64,000 nucleotides of DNA from Aptenodytes patagonicus (GCF_965638725.1 NC_134955.1:72608069-72672068); one strand, 5' to 3'. Counted from the first letter of the stretch, positions 13,743-26,409 are shown. Notes: generated by a model from the sequence alone, not told the origin. Numbers and translations are program-made.

Positions 13743-14010
13743 TCACAGAATCACAGAAAAAAATTAAACTAGAAGTGACCTCTGGCAGTCACCTGGTCCA
13801 TCCCTCTGCTGAAAGAAGGGCCAGCGTTGCTAGCAGAGCAGGCTGCTCAGGACCTCATACAGTTGGGTTTTGAGCATCTCCAGGGATGAGGAGCCCGTAA
13901 CCCCCCTGGGCCCTGTTTCAGTATTTGACCTCCCTCACTGTGAGAATTTTTCTTCCTAGTATCTAATTTTCTGTGTTGCAGATTCTTTCTTTTACCCTTC
14001 ATCCATATGG
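13743..14010 (-). mobile_element. CR1 LINE 3' end fragment (inverted)
   Basis: It begins with the CR1 3'-terminal complement (CACAGAATCACAGAA), then GAAGTGACCTCTGGCAGTCA, CTGGTCCATCCCTCTGCT, CAGGCTGCTCAGGACCTCAT, TTTTGAGCATCTCCAGGGAT and TTTTTCTTCCTAGTATCTAA, all in consensus order. It is a 5'-truncated copy of about 270 bp in minus orientation, better preserved than the 7.6-kb copy. Confidence 0.88.
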
Positions 14011-14674
14011 TAATTCTTCAAGTAGACAACTGCTAGTCTAGCACGCTGTGACTGAAAGACAAGCTCACATAGTTCTACATGCATCAGAAAGTCTGCAAGC
14101 AGCACTCATGCTTTGCTACGTACTACAGTAAAAGAGCACCTACTGCACTTTAGAATCAGGGTGGCAAACAGTTTTGTGCTCAAAAATCACTTCTTAAATG
14201 TCTCCCCTTACAGATATGATGGTAGAGTTTAATCTTAATACTTAATAGAAGTAAATGTCTTCTTATACAAAATTTCACAAAGTATATCACTAGTGTTATT
14301 TATTGATTATAGGATTTAGGCTTTAAATAGAGCTTTTGTGTTCTTCAGTTACAACACACAAAACGGCAGCCAGAGCCAGTGTCTGCTAGCTTACAGTAGT
14401 GTTAATTGGCAAACAAAATGGATTTATGTAGTACCTCTGACTGAATATGCATACAGGTCTCAAGAACTTTAAGCCTCCCGGTTCCACAGGGCGCTCTGCT
14501 GCATAAAACTGACTTTACGCTTACCCTAAAACCTCTTGCTGAGCGGCAGGATCAGAAAGTGCCAGCTGGCCCTGGCTGACCGTGCTTAAGCGTGACTGAT
14601 GTGCTCTCTGGTGGTTGCTGCCCAGAGAGAGATTACTGGGGGAAACAGCATGGAGAAGGCGGGGAAAAAAGGAA

Positions 14675-14691
14675 GGGGGGGGGGGGGGGGG
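14675..14691. repeat. Poly(G) run of 17
   Basis: Seventeen consecutive G on the + strand, followed by GA-rich DNA and an A tract at 14749-14766. It is a homopolymer that can form a G-quadruplex and is a likely site of assembly length error. Confidence 0.9.
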
Positions 14692-17600
14692 TGAAGAGAG
14701 AGAAAAACCTTAGTTTTAACACAAACAAACGGATAGTCTTTGTGGGGAGAAAAAAAAAAAAAAAAACAAAAAAGCAATCCTCACTTTCTTCTGCTGAACG
14801 TCTGATATCCCTAGCTGTTCAGATATCCTGCACTAGTCCAGCACAGACATTTATATTGCCACAGACTGATTGGATGTTAAACTGATGGGGTGGGGGGGCA
14901 CGGCAGAATCTCAAAAAATACTGTGCGTTTGGGGTCTTTCTTATTCCAACCAGAAGGCTATCAAATCTGGTTTGCCAGGTGACAGCACAAATGCTTGTGC
15001 CAGTTGTGGCCACAACTAGGAACTGCTTTGTCTGATGTGCCAATTTAAATGCACATCAAAGTATTTATTACTTAACAGAACAAGATGATGAAGATACCTG
15101 TCATGTATTTTATTCCTCTCAATTTGTTCAAGATACAGGATCACAGCCAGGGAAAAAAAATTCCGACTTATTTTTCAATATGTTGAATTGTTTCCTGTTT
15201 GATTTTTATTTAATTTTGCTTTTTATTTAATTTTAACATTTCCTCAGATTGTTGGAAATGCCAGCCAGTATTAAAGTGAAAGCTAACAAATTAATGGAAA
15301 ACAATAAAAAGTTTTTAAAAACTGAGTTGAGTAGAGGGCCCAGGGAGGCATTAAATAACAGGTTTAGTTTTGCCCTCACCCCCCCCCCCCAAGAATTTTA
15401 TAAGAGCAAATAAAAACAATTTTCACCTTTAACAAGATTTTATGGCAAATTAACGAAGTTTCTGCAATTTGATTGCTCTTGCCAGTTATAGAAGTTATTT
15501 TAATGCTTTGGCACAACAAACGTCAAATAACTATTGGAAGTAGTTAAACCCTCTCACCATAAAGTACCGGTTTGTACATACTTTACTTTTTAAACAGCTA
15601 TTGCAAAAAGCATTTGCTGTATCTTATGTCTCTTTCCATAGGCAACCTTCACCTAAATACTTCTGTGACTCAGCTACTTGTGGGTGTGTTATAGAAACAT
15701 TCTTGTTACTGAAACATAAAAATAAGGTATTTATCTGAATGTGCTGATATCCTAACTGCAGCGAAGTGTTCAGTGTTGTTTTATATAAAACTGTGAATTC
15801 CAAGATAGTATTTATTTTGACTTATGTTAGACGGCTTCTGCTGCTGAGAAAGAACCAATTAATCTCAAGTTTGAAGATACACTTTATGGCTATGGAACAC
15901 TGTACCAACTTCTGTAAATGGCTCTCACAAGCATGGGCACAAAGAATTGCGTTTTTTCACTGACACACAATAAAGTTTACTTTATAGTTACACTAGTGAA
16001 TGCCAAGGAAATGTTACTATTATTGAAATATAACATTTTAGAAGGTTTGAAAACATCACGTCAAGTGTGATTACCTAACTCCTGTTATTGGAATGGTTAT
16101 TTTATTATCCAATTGTGGCTCTACTTTGTAAGCCATTAATGAATGGATTTTCATTTTTAATTTGAAGTTATTAGATTTCCACTATTCAAAGGAAATAATA
16201 AAACAGAATTCACCCATATTTTTGAAAGATTAAATGATGTAGCCTTAACAGATAAATGTTGTCCTGCATACTGTGTATTTTTCGAACAAGCATTAGTGCC
16301 TAAAAAGTTTATTCCAGCTATTGTGATACTCAGGGTCTTGCTTATTGTAGGTATACAAATATAAACATAATTTTTTCCAGCATTGTTGTGTTGTGCTGTT
16401 TTACACTGTCCTTCATTTTCACTGAAATGTCATCTTATTTACTGTTACTGTTTGTCAAAATTAAAGATAATGATTTTATTGTGCAGAGTACACCTGGCTT
16501 TCATTTCTGTAACAGACCTACAAGTCCTTTTGCTATCCTTCCTTTGAATGGAAACAGCAGAAATCACACGTTACTATTGTGATTTTACAAAAGTCATTTA
16601 AGCCCCAAATTTGAAATGGTTGCTCTAAGACCCAAAAACCTTAAATAACTTTCAAAAAACATACATTCTTTGAAATAAACACATACATTTAGAGCTATGC
16701 GTCTCCATGCTGCAGCCAGTGGGTCTGCTAGCAAACTCCCTCCTCCTCACTGCAGAAGCCATCTGCAACCCCATTTTTGTCAAGCATCCAGCACAGTCTC
16801 CCACAATTCTTACTGCAGCACAGACTGGGGTAGGACTGGTTTCAGAATCAAACTGTAGAGAAGCAGTTCTTAACAAAGAGTGACGTATGTAAACTCCAGT
16901 AACTCTCCTAAATCCTGACGCCATTCAGAACATACTTCACGACTGATTCTTTTGGCAGGTGACAAGGATAACGCAACATGTGCTTGTTGCTTCTGTGGCT
17001 ACACTCACAAATCTATCCTGATCTCAAACTGCTCAGAAACCAAAACACAGGAGCACGGTAAACAGTGTAATTTAACTTCAGGGCATGGCCGAGGTCCATC
17101 ACTGTGCTGCAGAAAACTGCACAACTACAGAAATACCTCTGCAGAAACTGAGGTACAGGAGCCACTTTTGAAAGTGCTGAGGTCTCCAAGACTAAGGCTT
17201 GGCTTGCCCACGAATGCTGGAAAAGGCTGGGGCACCATCCTTTCACACCCTCTGTGTTGTTACAGTGGGTACAAGTCCTGTTTTCTAAGTAAAGCAGTAG
17301 CAATACAAATGCAAATACCAGATCAAAGAAAGGAAATAGAAACCAGTGAAGCCACAGTGACAGTTTAGTCAAGGTTTGTCTATACTCCTCAATTACATCA
17401 GATTAGCCAAACCTATGTGCTTATTTCAGCTTAAATCTCAAGTAAAACACCTTAGATTAAATCCCTGCACTCAATACGAGCATTCAGACACCTGTAGTGA
17501 TGCAAACCTATTTTTATAATTCTTGCTAGCTTATCAGTGGAACTTCCTCATTTAAATACACTCTCAGGTTACTGGTTTGAAAACAGCTGATCTAATTCAA

Positions 17601-18470
17601 TCTAGAAAATGAACAAACAAGTTTGCCTTCCAATGGTCTTCACATATGCTACACCAAAATCATTAAACTTTAGCTAAAAACATACTCTAAGGACAACAGT
17701 CTGATACTAACTTAACCCTAATTTTTTTTTTTAATGTCTCTTACCAAAAAAGTAACATAGATTTTGAACTTTTCAAAGCGGTACCTTATGTAATACCATT
17801 TGTCTACTAGTACCTTACTGAGAAGACACAGACCATTAAGCCATCATTGACTGGCTAACAGTTCTGGTCCCTGCTAGTCTGTCCTATATTTGGACATTAC
17901 TTACTGGTAAGAAAGAAAAGAAAAAAGCTCAAGAGAAAAATTAAAAGAAAAACAAAAACAAACAAACAAAAAAAACCAAACAAAAAACCCCAAGGAGAAC
18001 TAAGTACACTTAGAGATGATTTAAAGCTCTAAAGAACATTCTTAATCAGAGAAAATGTTTTCATCAATATACAGTTTTCATAAGTCTGGAAATAACCTCA
18101 ACAACACAAGCATCACCATTCTCAACACCTTAATACCACTAAATTCAGAAGCCTTCAGTTTAGGTCTCATGTAAATTTTGCAAGGACTCCTGAAAGAGGA
18201 TGAGAAAACTAATTCAATTGTAAGTTTTCCACCAAAGCTTTTTAAGTTATTGCAAGGTAACAGGTATCATTGGTGCAAAGTGAAACAGCAGCAGCTGTAG
18301 TTGAAACCATGTTTTTTTCTTTGCCTTGTACTCAAAGGCAAAGTTAATTGCATAGGAAAGCGTTACCTTTATAAGTTATTGCTAGTCTAGACAGAGCTGT
18401 TAAAATAGGAAGGGAGATTATTCATTTAGTGACACCGTCCATTTAACAATAAAGAAATGCAACAACTCAC

Positions 18471-21400
18471 CCGGATGTAAGCATTCTGAATTTCTACCAA
18501 TTCCTCTCCAAGTGAAACAACAATTTTTTCCACTTGTCGCTCATGAGAATAAGGCTGAATTTCTGGAGAATCTTCAGCACATAGCTCTATCTGAGCAATG
18601 AGTAAGTTGGAAATAACTTGCTGCACAGCCTGTTTGAGAAGCCACAAAAAAGACCATATTTGCTTGTTAACACTCCAACAATGCAAGTCAATATCACATG
18701 GAAGTAACTAGTTCCATATTTTAACAGGCCTTGAATATAATTGTAAGGTAAATGTACCTACTACCTATAAATGAAAAACAAAAGACTCTCCACTTAAAGA
18801 TCTCAAGTAGTATACAAAGAGTCAATATGGCAAGTTCACGAATGCAAAAAGCATGCAATTGCACGAGGGCTGAAGTGACAGAAGTCTCCCTTTGGCTTTA
18901 GATGTACCATGAAATACTTGATGAGAAGTAACCCGGAGCTAGGAGCTTAAACTGAATTTAGCTGTCCATCTGCCATAGACTGAAAGCCTAAGCCTTACTT
19001 ACATTTACCCAATACACTACACTGAACAGAATACGAAAGCCATTTTGCATTGAGAGTATATTCTTTTTGGTTCAAGTAGGCTTGTATTCTCAAAAACCAA
19101 AAGGTATTACTTCCTTTTAGAAAGGTCAGGAAATAAATAATACAAAGTCTATACCATGAAAAAGACAAACCCTCAACAACTAACGGACTGTAAAGAGATT
19201 CAGTTTTTATGTGGAAATCTAAATAGACTTCAGTATCCTGCATGGTGTTCAAACTGTATCAAACGGTATTAAACATAGCTTCTACTGAAACTTTATTATT
19301 CCAACCATGCAAGTAGATTTGACTCACCTTTGTATCACTGCCTGGTGTGGCACTTAGGGCTAAGATCCGAAATTGATTTGTATATTTGCTTAGTTCCCTT
19401 ACAACCTAAGAACAGGAAAGGTTCCATTAATATCCTTAAAGGAGATTATTTGCTTGTACAAACTATATTGATGAAAATATCCACTAAGTAGAAAAAGCTT
19501 AACTAAATATTCTAAAAAGAGTATATCTAAGTTCAAATGGGAACCAGGAAGTCTTCAGTTATAACCATTTTATCCAAGAACACTTAATCCTGATTAAGTA
19601 TATTATCCCAGTCCCATTCAGCAGAACCACATTGGTAAATTAGGAAATGATTTTTCACTTGGTTTAACAAAAAGATTAACAGCACACTACTCAAGCAAGC
19701 TGCCAAAAAGTAAGTTTGAAGAACCACTCTAAAAAAAGTAAATCATAGATGATTAGTCCCGTGAAATCTGAAGAGAAATTAGATGACAACCACCATGCCA
19801 ACCAGCATTCAGTTGAGTCTCACTTAAAAATGTTGCATTAGCAATTGGGAAAATGGCTGAATATTCTTTAGACCTCCCAGGTTCCCATTCTACAGCCCTC
19901 CCTAAGACCAAAACTGAGACAAGTACAATAGTTGCTGAACATCCAAGCAACAACCAAATTGGCTCCCTACTTCATTTTCCCACAGAGCCGAACTCTGCCA
20001 GTGCTATCAGTGAACACCATGCCTTCTGACCAACCACCTTGCGCTGCACACGGAGAGGAAAAAACAACAAAAATTACAAATAATATAACATAACATAAAA
20101 GCTACAGAGAATAAGTGAATGGAGAATAAAGAGGAATTAAATTTGTGCTGATAGTTCTACTGAAAATCATGCAAAGGTATAGCTAAAACAGAGAACGAAG
20201 CCTGACAATTTCACAGCCATGGGGACTGACAAGGGGTGAGGGAAGAGATTTTTCTCAGCTATAGCTAAGACGACTGAAAAGCTAATGAATACAAGTCTTG
20301 GCTCTATGTTACAGAGTGATTTGCATAACAGTAAAATATTTTAAGAAAATATTTTTATACAGTATTTTGAAATAAAATAACCTATAAGCTTAAATTCTTT
20401 GAAAATGAAGTTGCTATAGTTCTGAAAAATGATAGAAGAAAACTGCAACACTGGCAAACCAACATGCAGTTTTAACTTGGCAAGCTACCATCTCTTTTCC
20501 AGCATGCCAAGTTAGACAAGCACTAAAAAACACCTGCTTTCCTCTAAAGAGGCCTAGTAAGCAACTAGACACAACTCCATGTACATTCAGTCAATTTCTC
20601 CAGTATATAAAACTGGAACTGTCTTTTAGGTCACATACTGCTATGAGGAGATTAAGCCAAGATAACGCAACACACTCTTTGCTAATCAAGACAAAATCCA
20701 ATTTTAAAAAGAAATCTTGAACTCATTTTACTATGATATAGAACTTTACAAAAAAAGCCCACATTTTTTTCTGAAAAAAATACCTCCCCCCATTTAAGAG
20801 CTATTCCAACACAGCACAAACACAACCAGAGTACACCTGCAAATACAAACACACCTGAAAGAAGCAGCATAGTGACTTACTTTTTTAAATTGCCCCAATC
20901 AAAAAACTATTTTGAAGCAAAAATTAAAATTTTATTCAGACATTAAAAAAAGTCCCATCTCACCTTACCAAGTTTTAATGCAGGTTTTACTTAAAAACAA
21001 GGCACTGGCGATGTAGAGGACCTCTTTCAAACAAAGCTAAGGACCTAAAGGACAATCTCCCTACAGCAATGATGACAGTGACACTTTATGGAGATCCTGT
21101 AAGTAATTTCAGGGGTTTTTGGTAATCGTGAGACAAGAGTGGGGTGACTCCAGCATTACCTGACAGTAGGCGTGATTTCCAAGGGCTTTGTGGGCTTCAT
21201 CAATAACCAAACATTTAATCTCTACAGCAGGACATGTCCCACGAGAAAGATCGTTCACCATTATTTGAGGTGTAAGGAAAAAGACTCTCTTGGTAGTCCA
21301 CAGTTCCCTCCGACTGAGGGCTTGGGTTCCCCCTGAAAATTAAAGAAATAACATTAGCTAACTGTTCTGCTGAGAACAGACCATGACCCATGACCTGAGA

Positions 21401-22503
21401 GTGACAGCAGAAGGCTGACGGGGCTGGCAGACACATGTCGGCTTTGGGAAACAAGTGCCTTTTAAAATAGCACGCACCTTGATGCTACTCCCATTTTCAG
21501 GAGAAAAAAAAATGAATGCAATGACTAGGAAGACTTTTTGCATCAAACCAGTAAATCCAGAACCACGGAAAACAAGGTTAGAAAGATCAAGATGCCCCCT
21601 AGCCTCCCGCAGCCCTATACCTAATCCACACCATCTCTGACAAAGGTTTGCGCTTAAAACCAGGTTATGGATTCAGTCATTAAGGCTATTACTTCAGTAA
21701 GCAATAAACTGCAGTTCATGGGGTTTGTAAAAACTTTAAAAAAAAAAAAAAAGAAAAAAAGCCATTATTCTCTGGCTTAAGTTTCATACAGGGCATATTT
21801 TCTGTGCAGACATTTACACCTCTGTGCAGAAACCCCAAGGCTCTGTGAACCACAGGGCTGCACCCCAGAGCTCCAGAAAACACGGTCCAGTGCTTCATCA
21901 CCCTTATATTGGTGACCTGGGGTTTAAACTATTGCAAAACCTAAAATTAACCCCTGGAAAATCTTCTTGTCCTAAAAAAAGACGCAGCCTCGATGTTTGC
22001 GGCTCCTCCGAGGAGACCCCCGAGCACGATGCGCCCTGGAGCAGAGCCGGCCCCGTCCCCGCCGCCGCCCTACCTGTCATCTCGGCCATGTGCCGGGACG
22101 GGATCCCCATAACGCGGGCGCAGGCCTCCATCTGCTGAGCCACCAACGGCTTGGTCGGGGCGAGGAAGAGCACCTTGCCGGAGGGGAACCAGCGGTAGAA
22201 GTTGTACATGACGACGGCGGCCACGAAGGTCTTACCCAGCCCGGTGGGCAGGCAGACCAGCGTGTTACCCAGCAAGGCGGCGCGGGCCATGCGCACCTGA
22301 TAACCGCGCACCGGGTAGTTAGTGGGGTAGATCCAAACGGACCCCGCCGCCGCGCAGAAACCCGCCACCGGGCTCGGGTCCGCCGCCGCCGCGGCCGCTG
22401 CCAAGAGCAGGTCATCGTCTGCCTCCTCCTCCTTCCCGCTCGCCGCCTTCCCGCCCGCCGTCCGCCAGGCCTGAGGTAACGTGCGCTGCCGCCCGCCGCT
22501 CAT
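18471..22503 (-). CDS. FANCM: FANCM, first four coding exons (partial, 280 aa of the N-terminal helicase)
   Basis: Exons are 22074-22503, 21160-21332, 19328-19405 and 18471-18629, all GT-AG with the frame kept. FANCM is the DNA translocase that anchors the Fanconi anaemia core complex at stalled forks and drives branch migration. The N terminus MSGGRQRTL, the IYPTNYPVR segment, Walker A LPTGLGKT (about residue 89), VMYNFYRWFPSGK, APTKPLV, the DEAH box VIDEAHKALG and motif III LALSATPGSD all match. After a short Ala run (about residue 34) the domain is highly conserved. Exon 4 ends in frame at a good GTGAGT donor, after NAYIR. Nothing downstream is present: neither the second helicase half, the very large central exon nor the C-terminal ERCC4-like nuclease and helix-hairpin-helix region appear between 18470 and 1. 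The start ATG has A at -3 and abuts the CpG island shared with FKBP3. Confidence 0.95.
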
Positions 22504-22607
22504 CTTCCTTCAGGGCGCCGCCGCGCCGCGCGGCTCCCGCCCGCTCTGAGGTAACGCGCGCCAACGCGCACTGCTCTCCATTTTCTCTCAGCGCCGCCGC
22601 TTGAAAA

Positions 22608-22689
22608 CCCCGCGGGAGCCGCCGCAGGGACGAGGGGGTGGGACGGGCTCTCGTCCCACCCCCTCGTCCCTGCGGCGGCTCCCGCGGGG
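22608..22689. repeat. Perfect 38-bp inverted repeat, 6-bp spacer
   Basis: Left arm 22608-22645 and right arm 22652-22689 are exact reverse complements over 38 bases, checked base by base; pairing stops at 22607/22690 (A against A). The spacer is GGCTCT. The arms are very GC-rich, so a cruciform or a long RNA hairpin would be very stable. It lies in the shared FANCM/FKBP3 promoter, about 140 bp upstream of the FKBP3 ATG. It does not look like a transposon end; short-range template switching or a fold-back assembly artefact are the likeliest origins. Confidence 0.95.
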
Positions 22690-22704
22690 ACGACGGGAAG
22701 GCTG

Positions 22705-22782
22705 GGCGGTGCGTGAGGAGGAGGAGGCGGCGGTGGTGGTGGCGGCGGAGGAGGAGGAGGAGGAGGAGTAGGAGGGGGCGGT

Positions 22783-22813
<31 letters not shown>

Positions 22814-22820
22814 GGGCGGG
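22705..22820 (+). repeat. GGN-rich simple repeat in the FKBP3 5' leader
   Basis: Imperfect GGA, GGC and GGT triplets run almost unbroken up to 8 bases before the FKBP3 start codon, with several runs of three or more G. If transcribed it is part of the 5' untranslated region and could form G-quadruplexes that slow translation; this is inference. The apparent open frames on both strands here are by-products of the triplet repeat. Confidence 0.8.
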
Positions 22821-22827
22821 CGGGAAA

Positions 22828-25800
22828 ATGGCGGCGACGGCGGGTCCGGCGCAGCCCTGGAGCGCTGAGGAGCTGCGGAGCGAGGCGCTGCCCAAGAAGG
22901 ATATCATCAAGTTCCTTCAGGAGCACGCAGCCCAGGCGGTAAGGGCGGTAAGGGGTGGGCGGGGGGGGGGGAGGGGGAGTGTCTCTCCGCCGCTCACCGG
23001 CGTGTCTTGCAGTTCCTGGCCGAGCACAAGCTGCTGGGGCAGGTGAAGAACGTGGCCAAGACGGCGAATAAGGAGCAGCTCATCGCGGCCTACACGCAGC
23101 TCTTCCACACGCAGGTGCGGGGCCGGGGCGGCGGGGCCGGGGGCTGGGGGTCGGGCGGCGGCTGACGGCTGCCGCCCCTCTTCCTCCCTTCAGCGGTTTA
23201 AGGGCACGGACGGCGCGGAGAAGGCGGCGGAGAAGGCGAAGCCCGCTAAGGCGGAGGAGGCCAAGGGGAAAGCGGTGAAGGCCGAGGAGGCCGCGGAGGA
23301 GGTCGGTGCGGCACGGCACCCCGGCCTCGCGTTGCTTGGGCGATCGCGTGGGGCAGCCAAATTAACCAGGTCTTCAAAAACCTGGTTACAGCAGGAAGTC
23401 TGGTGTTTGTACCGTGTCTTAACCTGATGCAGCTTCTGTAACCTGAATTAGTGATGGGCCCTGTGCATCTCTCGCAAAGCTTGTCTTTGCTGAAAACTGC
23501 ACCTATGCTGCTACATTTTCTCCAAATATTACAGCACTGCAATAACGCATGAATGCTTTAAAACGTGCCATTCACTAACACTGCATGTGTTCATTCAGTG
23601 CCCTGAACCAAGTGGTTGTTCGGTCTTAAATGTAGTTGGTCTGAGACTAGTTAATGCAGCGGTCGTAACTCTGTTTTTATAAACTTAGGGGCCACCAAAG
23701 TATACAAAATCAATTTTAAAGAAGGGTGATAAAACCAACTTTCCGAAGAAAGGAGACACTGTTCATTGCTGGTATACAGGAAAACTGCAGGATGGAACAG
23801 TCTTCGATACCAATATTCAAACAAGTAAGGTCCTGTGTATACTGTTGGGCTTTTCTTGCAAATGCACATAGAGGAGATTAGCTGGAATCATTAAGCAGCC
23901 TTGGGCAAGCCTTTGCTTCTGGAAGGTGTGCATGGCGGGAGTCCTGACAAACTGCTTTTGCCATCGTGTTGTTGAGCTGACTGGGGCTGTCCCTGCAGTC
24001 TGCCCCTGGAGCCCGATTTTCCATGAGGGAATGCAGGGCAGTATTTTAGGATTGGCTGGTGTCAAGTGACAGTGCTGTATCTTGCCAGACCTCATGTTTG
24101 GCATTCTCCAGGCCATAGATAATGTGAAATGCGGGGATTTAATGAGTACTGAAACTACTTCAGAGGAAGGAGAGTTCCTGCTCAGGGAGCTTCCCTTATC
24201 TGTGGAACTCGAGCACCAACAGTGGAGTTAACTTGTCTAAATAGACACATCTTGTTACATTATTCTGTAATAAACCCTTAAACATGGAGGCACTGGAACG
24301 AGCGTGATTTCAAGTAGTCTGGTGTACCACATCTACTGTGGAGAAGTATGCTGGTATTTTTGTGACAGTTTCTAGATCAGAGGATTTAGGTACATGAAAT
24401 TCTGAAATACTAGAAACGCTTTTCCAGCAGTGATGTCCAACGCTGAGAGGAACAGCAGGGCTGTCACTGAAATACTGTCTGTGATTCATCATACTTGTTC
24501 CATGATGATGTATGTTCCCTATTGACTTTTTTTTGCTTCATTAATGTGTTTATGACTTATACCATCAACTTCAGTAATTCAGAAATGAGTCTTTGAGGTT
24601 CACTGGATCAGTATCTGAAAGATGCTCATCAACTTTAGCTCTTGGTGCAACTGGAACATTTAATGATGTTTTTAGTGCACAGCACTTAATTTTCCCCTAA
24701 AAATCTGACAGTGGGCTAAAAAGAATATTATAAGAACAGATATTTATATAAAGCATGATCGTAATAGTAATTTTAGACACAAGTATGGTATGTGCTGGTG
24801 TGACATTAAACCAAATGAATATAAATCTGTCTTTCAGGTTCAAAGAAGAAAAAAGCAGCCAAACCTTTAAGTTTCAAAGTTGGCGTAGGAAAAGTAATCA
24901 GAGGTGTAAGTAAACCATTAATGACTCCCTCAGAATCCAAAAAGTTTTCATTCTGCAGGATTTTTGACCGGGGTGCAAATTTTGAGCTGCTGTTCTTGTT
25001 TCTTGTGGAGGTAAAAAGGCAAGTTGAAAGCATTCATATCCACAGGATGAGGTATTTATTCTTTACGGATGCGTTCATCCATCTGCAGTGTCATTCCTTT
25101 CATTAAGTAGTGTGTGGAAAACAGTGTAACAACTACGTGTTCCTCAGGACAAGCACAGCCTCTTGCACATGTCTGTCTGGTGCTTTGCACAATAGACAAG
25201 ATTACCGGGTTCCCAGGGCTCCATTGATCACTGTATGCATTCGGTGTGCTTTAGTCTGTCAGAAGATTGTTCTCTCTCAGCATCTTTTTGGCATTTGCCT
25301 TGGTGCCTCTTCGTGCGTAGTTCAGTTCATCCGTTAACTCTGAACTGGATGCTGAAACTCCAAATTCCAGTTGCTGTCACGTGCTGAAATGAGTTGCAGT
25401 TTTGATGCTGTAACTTCTCTGCTCTGTCTGGCACCGAGTGCTGCAGTAGTGCAGGTGGAAGCTGCGTGAGGGGAGTATCTAGGTAGATTAAAAGCACTCG
25501 GTAGAAGAATCGAGTGATCTGCACACCCGTCTGCTTGCTTACAGCTTGAAGTCACAGAGAGTGGTGTGAGCTTGGTGTGTTTGGGAGATACCAGCTTACG
25601 TGCAAAGCAAATGAGGTGCTTAACTCTGTCTCACTGCTGCTGAGCCAACAGTGAAATTGGTGACTGTCTGCACAAGATAAGAACCCAAGAAGTATCTTAT
25701 GCTTACCTGACTTTATAAAACAAGACCAACCCAACCCAGGCCAGCATAATCTTCCATGCTGCTGCTATGCAGGAAGAAGGCCTTTATAGGTGACTGGATT

Positions 25801-26409
25801 GGAACCGGGAAGGGGAAAATGTCCCTGGGCTTGTGGCCAGTACTGCAGAAGCAGCAGCCGCCTGGGTTTTTCTTTAGTCTCTTGGCGTAGCACTTCGGTG
25901 TTTGTGTGGGTGCCAGATATCTTCCTTAAGCAGTTACGAGGCATGAGCCGCAGCTGTTCATTGTGAAACGTTGATACGGTGCTGAGTGCCAGCTTTGGGC
26001 AGCGCGAGCGGGTCTTGAAGAGGGACGAGCACTGAAATAAAATTAGTCTTTAAGCATGAGCCTTAAACAAACGCTAATCCATTGATACTGCAGAATGGTA
26101 GGGAAACGTGAGGCAGAGGGAGACGAACCCCTTGGTACCGTACGTGTGGTGGTCTGCTGTGAAACGTGCAAGTACAGTACAGGCTAATGTGGGAGCAGGG
26201 AACATCAGCCAAGGGGCAGTGTTTCCATGAGTGAAAAGAATGTGAAACTACCGCACGGGGTACATGCCGGGGTGCGCGTGCTGGAGAGAATGGTGTGGTA
26301 TTGCGCAGGTATTCTTAGGAGCAAATTGGAAAAGCGTATGAAATGCACTTAAGCTCTGTAAGACTGCTGTGTGCTTTCATTGTTTGTTTGAGTTTGTTTT
26401 GTTTTTCTA

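Larger units (their letters stand above)
12828..18470. other. Non-coding region between SOUL gene and FANCM exon 4
   Basis: No exon could be found on either strand. I looked in particular on the minus strand for the FANCM exon that should follow exon 4 (the block after YIR, and the conserved LTKYQI and YHGYEL motifs) and found none. It holds a CR1 fragment (13743-14010), a 17-G run, A-rich tracts (14749-14766 and about 17930-17995) and AT-rich single-copy DNA. Part of it should be the 3' untranslated region of the SOUL gene; + strand AATAAA at 15969-15974 is one possible end. Confidence 0.6.
22504..22827. promoter_or_regulatory. Bidirectional CpG-island promoter of FANCM and FKBP3
   Basis: The two start codons are 324 bp apart on opposite strands, and the GC- and CpG-rich island covers both first exons (about 22000-23330). 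There is no TATA box. A YY1-type AAAATGGCGGC surrounds the FKBP3 start codon (22825-22835), a common arrangement in housekeeping promoters. The interval also holds a perfect 38-bp inverted repeat and a GGN-rich tract, listed separately. Confidence 0.8.

Noticed and set aside
14675-14691. Poly(G) runs here, at 2848-2859 and at 56000-56012 as regulatory elements
   Set aside because: Homopolymers of this kind are common and error-prone in assemblies; nothing nearby suggests function.
16952-17372. 138-codon + strand and 119-codon minus-strand overlapping frames
   Set aside because: The + strand frame starts with TTG, not ATG, has no splice or promoter context, and neither resembles a known protein. 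Mutual overlap suggests a chance stop-free stretch.
22608-22689. Palindrome as a transposon terminal repeat or CRISPR-like repeat
   Set aside because: There is no internal sequence between the arms beyond 6 bases, no flanking duplication, and no repeat series.
22500-22926. Minus-strand Pro-rich frames and mirrored peptides on both strands
   Set aside because: They are produced by the GGN repeat and by the 38-bp palindrome, which gives the same peptide on both strands.
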